From the NCBI RefSeq assembly GCF_002272925.1, contig NZ_MLAR01000007.1, positions 1-64,000 of the forward strand: DNA of 64,000 bases. Direction: 5' to 3'. Of this stretch, positions 55,860 to 64,000 are shown piece after piece (the first letter of the stretch is position 1; each line of letters begins with the position of its first letter). Source of the stretch: Helicobacter sp. 13S00401-1 (lineage in GTDB: Bacteria > Campylobacterota > Campylobacteria > Campylobacterales > Helicobacteraceae). Under the pieces are notes generated by a model. It saw only the letters and a program-made list of their open reading frames with translations, was not told where the DNA came from and did not search any database. The position numbers and the translations under genes were made by a program.

Positions 55860-56426
55860 CTATCTCTTATTGATGTTTAAAGATATATCAGCTTGTGCTT
55901 GAAGCAAAACAGAAAGTTCCAAAAGTTTACGTTTTAAGATTAGATAAAAAGAGTAAGCAGGTATGGCAGCTAGGATTCCACAAGCAGTAGCAACTAACGC
56001 TTTTGATATAACTGGTGCTATGACATCAAAGGTTGCATTACCACTAACACCTAGCTTTGAAAAAGCATCAAGTATCTCAACTACAGTTCCAAAAAGACCT
56101 ATAAAAGGTGCTGTAGAGCTTACTACACTTAAGAAAGTAAATCCAGCACTAGAAGACTTTAGAATCTGATTTTTCCACACACTTAACATCTCTTTAGAAA
56201 GTATGGTGTCATTTTTAAGATTATTAAAAACAGCACTTTTTGGCGAAAATATAGTGCCAGTTAGTAACATTTCTAGAGAAATATTTTCTCTTTCTTTAAT
56301 GTTTCTTAGTAGAAACCATTTATATATAAAAAGCCAAAACGTGGCTATGAAGTAGATAGAAAGCCAGACTATTACCAAAATAGTTATTATGCTACTAGTA
56401 GCAAAAAAGTTTACAATTGATTCCAT
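55860..56426 (-). CDS. tolQ: Proton channel subunit TolQ/ExbB
   Basis: A 188-residue inner membrane protein with three transmembrane helices and the typical TAPFIGLFGTVVEILDAF and ISKALVATACGILAAIPA segments. It forms the proton channel with TolR. It starts directly after the atpC stop, without a gap, so the tol genes are read with the ATP synthase genes. Confidence 0.93.
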   Translation of the reverse strand: MESIVNFFATSSIITILVIVWLSIYFIATFWLFIYKWFLLRNIKERENISLEMLLTGTIFSPKSAVFNNLKNDTILSKEMLSVWKNQILKSSSAGFTFLSVVSSTAPFIGLFGTVVEILDAFSKLGVSGNATFDVIAPVISKALVATACGILAAIPAYSFYLILKRKLLELSVLLQAQADISLNINKR

Positions 56427-56810
56427 TTATTTAGAAGCCATCTCAAGTTTGTGCATAGCGTTTGCTATTAATAATTTATCACTAGTTGCAGATTCTAACA
56501 AAGCTTTCGCATCATTTAAAAACTCAGATATTTTTGAGTTTTCTTTACTTTTTAAGCACACAGCACTATCAATTAATGCATTCACATGGTTATCTGCTAT
56601 CTCCACATATCCCCAGTTAATAGCAACTAGTTCAGTGCTACCATCAAGGTGTTCTATTTCTACTATGCCAGTAGTTAGTAAGGCTAGTAGGGCAGAGTGC
56701 CCTTTTAGTACACCAAACTCTCCTTCTTTGCCAGGCATATACACATGCTTAACAGGTCCGTTAAACATCTCACCATATGGGGTAACCAGCACTAATGTCA
56801 AATCATCCAT
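56427..56810 (-). CDS. atpC: ATP synthase subunit epsilon
   Basis: A 127-residue F1 subunit with the N-terminal beta-sandwich (LVLVTPYGEMFNGPVKHVYMPG, EGEFGVLKGHSALLALL) and a C-terminal helical part. It inhibits F1 and links it to the c-ring. It begins 14 bases after atpD. Confidence 0.95.
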   Translation of the reverse strand: MDDLTLVLVTPYGEMFNGPVKHVYMPGKEGEFGVLKGHSALLALLTTGIVEIEHLDGSTELVAINWGYVEIADNHVNALIDSAVCLKSKENSKISEFLNDAKALLESATSDKLLIANAMHKLEMASK

Positions 56811-56824
56811 TGCTTAACCTTTCT

Positions 56825-58246
<1,422 letters not shown>

Positions 58247-59152
58247 TTATTTCATTGCTTCCACGCCAGCATTTATTTCTACTAGCTCTGTTGTTATAGT
58301 TTCTTGTCTTGCTTTGTTATAAGAGACAGTTAAAGACTTTACTAAGTCAGTTGCATTATTAGTAGCAGCATCCATTGCCTGCATCCTAGCACTATGTTCT
58401 GCTGCCAAAGAATCTATTAATGCATAGTACATGTTATATTCTATATACTTTGTTGCAAGTTGATCTAAAACTAAATTTTCTTCATCTTCTGGTTCGATGT
58501 TTAATACTTCATACTCAGCATTTTCTATCTTGACAGCATTAATATGAGCCGCAAATGGAAGTATCTTTGAAACTTTTAACTCTTGAGAGATAAGACTTTT
58601 AAAGCCATTATAAACTATAGTTACTTCATCTGTTTTTTCTTCAAGGTACTCATTTATAATATCTGTTATAAACTCCCTTGCCTTATCATAGTTTGGAGCA
58701 GAGCTTAAGTCGCTTATACTTGTGACAAGCGGTATCTGATTAAAGTGAAAAAAAGATCCGCCTTTTTTACCTATGCAGTGAAGTCTAACTTTTACATTAT
58801 GCTTTTCATATTCGTCTTTTAATTTTAAGACTTCTTTGATAGTCATGCTATTAAAACCACCACATAGACCCTTATCTGCAGTTATGAAGATGATATCTGC
58901 TGAAGTTATATTAGACTTTCTAGTAGCGTCAAAAAACTTACTATCTATATGATCAAGACCACTATGTTTCATACGCCTCATCATATCCATGAAAACTTCA
59001 TTTAACCTATCTGCAAAGACTTTAGATCTAAGGGCGAGATCTTGAGCTCTTCTTAGCTTTGAAGTTGAAACTAACTTCATAGCCCTTGTTGTTTTTTTAG
59101 TGTTGTTAACACTAGCAATCTTTTTTCTTATGTCTTTTAATCCATCTGCCAT
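58247..59152 (-). CDS. atpG: ATP synthase subunit gamma
   Basis: A 301-residue central stalk subunit of F1. The N-terminal helix (DIRKKIASVNNTKKTTRAMKLVS) and the C-terminal SARMQAMDAATNNATDLVKSLT are the long coiled pair that turns inside the alpha-beta ring; ITADKGLCGGFN is the family block. It starts 12 bases after atpA. Confidence 0.97.
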   Translation of the reverse strand: MADGLKDIRKKIASVNNTKKTTRAMKLVSTSKLRRAQDLALRSKVFADRLNEVFMDMMRRMKHSGLDHIDSKFFDATRKSNITSADIIFITADKGLCGGFNSMTIKEVLKLKDEYEKHNVKVRLHCIGKKGGSFFHFNQIPLVTSISDLSSAPNYDKAREFITDIINEYLEEKTDEVTIVYNGFKSLISQELKVSKILPFAAHINAVKIENAEYEVLNIEPEDEENLVLDQLATKYIEYNMYYALIDSLAAEHSARMQAMDAATNNATDLVKSLTVSYNKARQETITTELVEINAGVEAMK

Positions 59153-59164
59153 AGCTATGCCTTA

Positions 59165-60676
59165 TTAAAAGTTGCTGTTAAATTCTTGTAGTGCGGCATC
59201 CAGCTGAGTTTCCACATCTTTATCTAAAACTTTTTTCTCTCTTATGCTTTTTAGTATGTTTGGATAGCTAGCTTCTAGGAATGCATATAATTCACCTTCA
59301 TAAGTAACTATCTTTTGAGTAGGTATGGAATCTAAAAATCCTCTAGTACCTGCATAAATTATCACAACTTGGTTTTCTAAAGGCACTGGTGAATAAGGCC
59401 CTTGCTTTAAAACCTCCACCATCTTTTGACCTCTTTCAAGCTGCTTTCTACTTGCTTCATCTAAGTCAGAGGCAAACTGTGCAAAGGACTGAAGCTCTCT
59501 AAATTGTGCTAGATCAAGTCTTAAAGTACCAGCAACTTGTTTTATAGCCTTAGTCTGTGCAGCACCACCAACACGAGAAACTGATAACCCTACGTTAATG
59601 GCGGGTCTTATACCAGAGAAGAAAAGATCTGTTTCTAGGAATATCTGACCATCTGTAATAGATATAACGTTAGTTGGGATATAAGCAGAAACATCTCCTG
59701 CTTGGGTTTCTATAATAGGTAGGGCAGTTAGAGATCCACCACCTAATTCATCACTTAACTTAGCTGCTCTTTCTAGTAATCTAGAGTGTATGTAGAATAC
59801 ATCCCCTGGATAAGCTTCTCTACCTGGAGGTCTTCTTAGGATAAGACTCATCTCTCTATAAGCTATGGCGTGTTTTGTGAGGTCATCATAGATTATCAAA
59901 GCGTGTCTTTTGTTATCTCTAAAATACTCTCCTATAGTAGCACCAGTATAAGGGGCAAGATATTGCATGGCAGCAGAGCTAGAAGCTGGTGCATCAACTA
60001 TTATCGTGTAGTCCATAGCACCGTGTTCTTCTAACTTTCTTGCTACTTGTGTTACTGTACTTTCTTTTTGACCTATAGCTACATAGATACAGATAACATC
60101 TTGACCTTTTTGGTTGATTATAGAATCTATTGCAACAGTAGTTTTACCTGTTTGTCTATCACCTATGATTAGCTCTCTTTGCCCTCTGCCTATTGGCACT
60201 AGTGCATCTATAGCTTTTATACCTGTTTGAAGTGGTTCGTTTACACTTTTTCTATCCATGATCCCTGGTGCTTTTTGCTCTATAAATCTATACTCAGCAG
60301 CTTCTATACTACCTTTACCATCTATTGGCTCACCTATGGTGTTTATGACCCTTCCTATAACAGCATCACCAACTGGAATCTTCATAAGCTTATCTAGTCT
60401 TTTAACAGAGGTACCTTCTTTTATGCCCTTACCATCACCTAAGATAACAACACCAACACTGCCTTCTTCAAGGTTTGATGCTAGTCCTTTTTCACCGGTA
60501 TCAAACTCTACCATTTCATAAGACATAACATCGTTTAATCCATATACCTTGGCAACGCCATCAGCATAACTTATAACTTTACCAGTCTGACTTATGTCGA
60601 TTTGTAAGTCAAAGCTTTCTATCCTCTCTTTTATGATAGAGCTGATTTCTTCTGGCTTGAGTTTTGTTGTTACCAT
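59165..60676 (-). CDS. atpA: ATP synthase subunit alpha
   Basis: A 503-residue non-catalytic nucleotide-binding F1 subunit. The Walker A loop [15 protein letters not shown] near residue 170 and the signature [17 protein letters not shown] are present. AAAGGAAAAG precedes the ATG. A 35-base gap separates it from atpH. Confidence 0.98.
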   Translation of the reverse strand: MVTTKLKPEEISSIIKERIESFDLQIDISQTGKVISYADGVAKVYGLNDVMSYEMVEFDTGEKGLASNLEEGSVGVVILGDGKGIKEGTSVKRLDKLMKIPVGDAVIGRVINTIGEPIDGKGSIEAAEYRFIEQKAPGIMDRKSVNEPLQTGIKAIDALVPIGRGQRELIIGDRQTGKTTVAIDSIINQKGQDVICIYVAIGQKESTVTQVARKLEEHGAMDYTIIVDAPASSSAAMQYLAPYTGATIGEYFRDNKRHALIIYDDLTKHAIAYREMSLILRRPPGREAYPGDVFYIHSRLLERAAKLSDELGGGSLTALPIIETQAGDVSAYIPTNVISITDGQIFLETDLFFSGIRPAINVGLSVSRVGGAAQTKAIKQVAGTLRLDLAQFRELQSFAQFASDLDEASRKQLERGQKMVEVLKQGPYSPVPLENQVVIIYAGTRGFLDSIPTQKIVTYEGELYAFLEASYPNILKSIREKKVLDKDVETQLDAALQEFNSNF

Positions 60677-60711
60677 AACTTTTCCTTTGAGTTTAATTTA
60701 TCTAATTTGGG

Positions 60712-61245
60712 TTAAATTGCTTTTAAAATGTAGTTTTGCAGTTCTTGAACAAAACGCTCTTTTGAAAAGGCTATCTCCACACCTAAATCAACCACGCTTA
60801 GTCTTATGCTTTCTACTGGCTCTACTGACTGAGATAGATTAAGGGTTATATTAAGCCTTTTTTCTACATTTGACTTAAGGCTTTCTAGTACGCTTCCACT
60901 TACTTCTTTGTTTACATGTAAAACTCCATCATAGAGTTTATTTTTAGAATCTATAAAGTGTTTTAGCTCTACTACTAAAAATGGTATAAGCTCTAGGCGG
61001 TTGTTAGTTGTCAAAAGTACTAGTAGATTTTCTAACTTATCATTTCTAGAGCTTGCAAGAGAAAGCACTAGCTTTATCTTCTCTTCTTTTAAGACGGCAT
61101 GTGAATGTATGATAGTACAGAACTTTTCAAGCTCAAAAGCACCAGCAACTTCTTTAAGTTTAAGGTACATATCTCTTAACTCTTCCTCACTGCAGCTAGC
61201 AACTATGGCTTTTGCATACTTTCTTGCGACTACATTTAACTGCAT
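60712..61245 (-). CDS. atpH: ATP synthase subunit delta
   Basis: A 177-residue F1 subunit that ties the peripheral stalk to the top of F1. The N-terminal VARKYAKAIV helix and the C-terminal SVVDLGVEIAF segment fit the family; the sequence is otherwise weakly conserved, as usual. Its start overlaps the atpF stop by one base. Confidence 0.92.
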   Translation of the reverse strand: MQLNVVARKYAKAIVASCSEEELRDMYLKLKEVAGAFELEKFCTIIHSHAVLKEEKIKLVLSLASSRNDKLENLLVLLTTNNRLELIPFLVVELKHFIDSKNKLYDGVLHVNKEVSGSVLESLKSNVEKRLNITLNLSQSVEPVESIRLSVVDLGVEIAFSKERFVQELQNYILKAI

Positions 61246-61766
61246 TAAGCAACCTTCCTATCTAAGATGTTGAGATAATCAGCTATATCTAAATCCATCT
61301 CTTTACTACTAAAGGCTTCTTGTAATATCTCTGTGATAATTGCTTTTTCAAAAGCTTTATATTCAAAGTCTTCAGCTTCTTCATTAGCCTTTGCAAGATG
61401 GGCTATTTGCTCTCTAGCCTTAGCATTTATATGCTCTGCCATCACTTGGACTTCTTTTCTTGTAGTAGCAACTATATCTTCAGCATGAACTTTTGCTTCT
61501 TGAAGTTTTATTTGAGCTTTTTTAAGCTTTTCTTTAGAGATTTCACTTTGTTTTTGTGCATCATCTAACTGCTTTAATATGCCTTCTGATCTCTCTTTTA
61601 GTACTACTTTAAATTTATCTGCTACCAAAAACCATAACAAGATGATAAATAATATAAAGTTCATAAGCCTAGGAGTTATATCAGTGTGTGAGACTACCAT
61701 AGGATGATCAGCAGCAAATATAAAAGCGGAACTAAAAAATGCAAAGATTACAGTGAGTTTAAGCAT
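61245..61766 (-). CDS. atpF: ATP synthase subunit b
   Basis: A 173-residue peripheral stalk subunit with an N-terminal signal-like hydrophobic stretch, a transmembrane segment (RLMNFILFIILLWFLVADKF) and a long charged coiled coil. It pairs with the b' type subunit encoded just upstream to form an asymmetric stalk, which is the usual arrangement in epsilonproteobacteria. Confidence 0.92.
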   Translation of the reverse strand: MLKLTVIFAFFSSAFIFAADHPMVVSHTDITPRLMNFILFIILLWFLVADKFKVVLKERSEGILKQLDDAQKQSEISKEKLKKAQIKLQEAKVHAEDIVATTRKEVQVMAEHINAKAREQIAHLAKANEEAEDFEYKAFEKAIITEILQEAFSSKEMDLDIADYLNILDRKVA

Positions 61767-61778
61767 TAAGTCCTCCCC

Positions 61779-62210
61779 CTATACGTTTCTAATTTTTTTA
61801 CTTAACATAGAATCTAAGTCTAGTAAGTGTTCTTTTATCTTAGCTTTTAGTAAAGGCTTTTGCTCGCGTAAGTTAGCTTTAAAAGCATCTAATTTTGCCT
61901 TATTTTCTTGTAAAGCTTTTTCTATAGAGTCATTAGCAGCGTCTTTTGCTTTTTTAGTTTCTGATTCTATAAGCATGTGGGCTTCATGCTTAGCTTTTTG
62001 AAGTATATCTTGTGTTTCTCTCTCAAGTGCAGTGATCTCATCTTGATTACTATGAGCGTCTATTAAATCTTGTCTTATGTGTTCATCTCTTTTGTCCATG
62101 AAGCCTATCATAGGCTTGAAAACAAACTTGTTCATTAGATACATAGTTATTAAAAATACTACGAAGACAAGTATCATGACGTATATATTAGGTTCTATCT
62201 GCATTGGCAC
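61779..62210 (-). CDS. atpF': ATP synthase subunit b'
   Basis: A 143-residue second peripheral stalk subunit with one N-terminal transmembrane helix (IYVMILVFVVFLITMYLMNKFVF) and a charged coiled coil (KHEAHMLIESETKKAKDAAND). It lies 50 bases after parB and 12 bases before atpF. The b/b' pair matches H. pylori HP1136-HP1137. Confidence 0.9.
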   Translation of the reverse strand: MPMQIEPNIYVMILVFVVFLITMYLMNKFVFKPMIGFMDKRDEHIRQDLIDAHSNQDEITALERETQDILQKAKHEAHMLIESETKKAKDAANDSIEKALQENKAKLDAFKANLREQKPLLKAKIKEHLLDLDSMLSKKIRNV

Positions 62211-62260
62211 CCTTATGTTTTTAGATGTGTTAAGATGACTGGGCTACATTCTAGCAAATT

Positions 62261-63211
62261 TTACTTAATATTAGCCTGAATGATGTCTAACAACCTTGAT
62301 ATATCTTCATCGCTTAAAAGCTTGATATTTATAGAATCTTTTTTCAAGCCGGCCTTAAAGCCTAGAGATTTTAAGGTGCTTAGTAGATTTTGTAAATTAG
62401 GGTTATGATTGAAGGATACTTTTCCATTTAAGTTTTTTTCTTTAAAAAGTTTATCTTTACTTAACTTCTTTCCCTCTTCATCCTTAAAATTTTCTTCATC
62501 TTCATTGTGATTAGTTTGTATCCAAAACTCTCCACTTTTTAGTTCTCTTGCTAGGTTTTCTGTTTCTTTTACGCTTAAGTTCTCATCAACTATCTTTTTT
62601 ACTATAAAGTTTTCATCATCTTCGCTTAGACCAACTATAACTTTTGCGTGGGCTTGAGTTAGCTTTCCTTGTAGTATGTAATCTTGTGTAGCCTTACTTA
62701 AGTCTAAGATTCTAAGAGTATTTGTTATTTGCGTGCGTGACTTTTTTATCTTTTGTGCAAGTTTTTCATGAGTGAAGCCATATTCATCTATTAAAGATTT
62801 ATAGCTAGTTGCTAGCTCTAGTGGGTTAAGATTCTCTCTTTGTATATTTTCTATTAGGGCTAGTTCCCTTAAAGACTCTTCTTTTACATCCTCTAAAACT
62901 ATAGCTTTAATACTTTCTAGGCCTAAAAGTTTAGAAGCCCTAAGACGTCTTTCCCCAGCTATTAACACATAGCCTTTTTCATCTTTATAAACTAAGACTG
63001 GTTGGAGTAAACCATGCTCTTTTATAGAAGAAGCAAGTTCATGTAATCTATCATCATTAAAACTAACTCGTGGCTGTTTTGGATTAGGCCTTATTAGATT
63101 TATATCTAAATCAAAGGGCTTTAAGCTTTCAGTTACTTCTTTATAAAACTCCTCTGCATCTCCTAAGATATCGCCTAGTCCGCGCCCCAAAGCTATCTTT
63201 TTTGCCATCAC
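62261..63211 (-). CDS. parB: Chromosome partitioning protein ParB/Spo0J
   Basis: A 316-residue DNA-binding CTPase that loads on parS sites. It has the N-terminal KIALGRGLGDIL motif, the CTP-binding ParB/Srx domain (NPKQPRVSF, VLIAGERRLRASKLLGL), the arginine-rich ENIQRENLNPLE, and a helix-turn-helix (THEKLAQKIKKSRTQITNTLRILDL). The GTG at 63211 or the ATG at 63208 may be the start; both overlap the soj stop. The usual TGTTTCACGTGAAACA parS site was not noticed in this window. Confidence 0.95.
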   Translation of the reverse strand: MMAKKIALGRGLGDILGDAEEFYKEVTESLKPFDLDINLIRPNPKQPRVSFNDDRLHELASSIKEHGLLQPVLVYKDEKGYVLIAGERRLRASKLLGLESIKAIVLEDVKEESLRELALIENIQRENLNPLELATSYKSLIDEYGFTHEKLAQKIKKSRTQITNTLRILDLSKATQDYILQGKLTQAHAKVIVGLSEDDENFIVKKIVDENLSVKETENLARELKSGEFWIQTNHNEDEENFKDEEGKKLSKDKLFKEKNLNGKVSFNHNPNLQNLLSTLKSLGFKAGLKKDSINIKLLSDEDISRLLDIIQANIK

Positions 63212-64000
63212 GCTTGTACGGCCTTAGTTGACTTGTTATATAAGCTTAATATCGCGTGTGCAAGGTTTGTATAAGCTACATTACCTGCTGACTTACTATC
63301 ATACATAGATATAGGCTTTCCAAAGCTTGGGGCTTCAGCTAGTTTTATATTTCTAGGGATAGATATCTTTGCTCCTTTAGCATCTATGAAAAATTTTCCT
63401 GAGAAGTGATTACACAAGTCTTCATATATGCTTTTTGATAAGTTGTTAGTGCTTGAGAACATAGTTGGTAAAAAGCCCATTATCCTAAGATGAGGATTTA
63501 CGTTGCTATTTTTTAAAAGCTTTACTGTGTTAAGCAACTGTGATAATCCTTCTAATGCAAAGTACTCACACTGCACTGGCACTATTACAGAATCTGCGCT
63601 ACTTAGGGCATTTATAGTTAGAGGTCCAAGGGCTGGAGGAGAGTCAATGATGATAAAATCAAAATTCTTTCTAATCTCTTGTATGCACCCTTTTAGTATG
63701 TACTCTCTTTGGTTTTTCTTTTTTCCATAAAAGTCTTGTTCTATAGTTACTAAGTGTAGGCTTGAAGGAGCTAACTTTAAGTTTGGTATATCTGTGTCAA
63801 GTAAGATTTTTTCTAAACTAGTATTACCAAGTAGCACGTGTAATATATTGTGTTCTATGTTGTTTACTTTAAACCCTAGGCTAGTTGTTGCATTAGTTTG
63901 AGGATCAAAGTCTATAAGCAAAACCTTTTTGTTGGCATTAGCCAAACTTGCTGCTAGATTAACTGCTGTAGTTGTTTTCCCTACTCCACCTTTTTGGTTT
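63208..64000 (-). CDS. soj: Chromosome partitioning ATPase ParA/Soj, 5' end outside window
   Basis: A partial gene; the window edge cuts the first few codons. The deviant Walker A loop NQKGGVGKTTTAVNLA is encoded right at the edge (to 63999), followed by LIDFDPQTNATTSLG, the Walker B-like FIIIDSPPALGP and the IPRNIKLAEAPSFG block. It acts with ParB in chromosome segregation. It is the first visible gene of the reverse-strand run down to slyD. An internal TTG at 63945 is not the true start because the family motif lies before it. Confidence 0.95.
   Translation of the reverse strand, partial: NQKGGVGKTTTAVNLAASLANANKKVLLIDFDPQTNATTSLGFKVNNIEHNILHVLLGNTSLEKILLDTDIPNLKLAPSSLHLVTIEQDFYGKKKNQREYILKGCIQEIRKNFDFIIIDSPPALGPLTINALSSADSVIVPVQCEYFALEGLSQLLNTVKLLKNSNVNPHLRIMGFLPTMFSSTNNLSKSIYEDLCNHFSGKFFIDAKGAKISIPRNIKLAEAPSFGKPISMYDSKSAGNVAYTNLAHAILSLYNKSTKAVQA

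Noticed and set aside
62261-64000. parAB as a marker of a replication origin or a plasmid
   Set aside because: The genes join directly to the atp operon as in H. pylori chromosomes, and no dnaA gene or DnaA-box cluster was noticed.

Overview
The window is AT-rich DNA from an epsilonproteobacterium (Campylobacterota), most likely a Helicobacter. The evidence is: three tandem Hof-type outer membrane proteins of a family known mainly from Helicobacter; the flagellar order flhG - small membrane protein - fliA - fliM - fliY; cheV-aspS-adk-ppa; atpE away from the other ATP synthase genes; and a long parA-parB-atp-tol-pal-cpoB-slyD block. All of these orders match H. pylori-type genomes. The species cannot be fixed from this window. 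No rRNA, CRISPR array, insertion sequence or prophage was seen.

Layout. 1-13.4 kb is the most accessory-looking part. It has a thioredoxin with a CPDC active site, three reverse-strand hof paralogues with near-identical promoters, the lactate oxidation operon lutABC, an NYN-domain protein, gdhA, and two gene-poor repeat-rich stretches (1-378 and 12214-13403) that share inverted and direct repeats. 13.4-21.2 kb holds a TonB-dependent receptor behind Fur-box-like sequence, rpoN on the reverse strand, and two lactate permeases that supply LutABC. 21.4-31.9 kb is one dense forward run: aroQ, cdsA, dxr, thiL, a Crp/Fnr regulator, the flagellar cluster, and a UvrD-type helicase. 32.1-36 kb is on the reverse strand: three tRNAs (Arg-CCT, Leu-CAA, Leu-GAG), a cysteine hydrolase, atpE, a carboxynorspermidine-synthase-like enzyme and cysE.

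36-46.8 kb holds cheV-aspS-adk-ppa-gpmI, a TM2 protein, mnmA, an unassigned outer membrane protein, and a two-subunit iron-sulfur fumarase followed by a pilin-like gene with no ordinary start codon. 46.9-49.4 kb is a SurA-like chaperone, a TPR plus zinc-ribbon protein built like LapB, and rnhA. 49.6-50.6 kb is yceI behind a broken marR gene. 50.8-64 kb is the reverse-strand envelope and energy block, read as soj-parB-atpF'-atpF-atpH-atpA-atpG-atpD-atpC-tolQ-tolR-tolA-tolB-pal-cpoB-slyD, with soj cut by the window edge.

The most striking signal is not a gene. The 7-mer AGATTCT and its complement AGAATCT occur about 95 times by eye, several times more than base composition predicts. They are in genes (several reading frames) and in intergenic DNA, and several form inverted pairs or perfect palindromes, one of which makes a terminator-like hairpin. 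This resembles how DNA uptake sequences are distributed in Neisseria and Pasteurellaceae. Other second-look items are the LapB-like protein, the pilin-like gene, the marR pseudogene, an orphan terminator in the repeat region, and an FNR-type palindrome upstream of lutABC.
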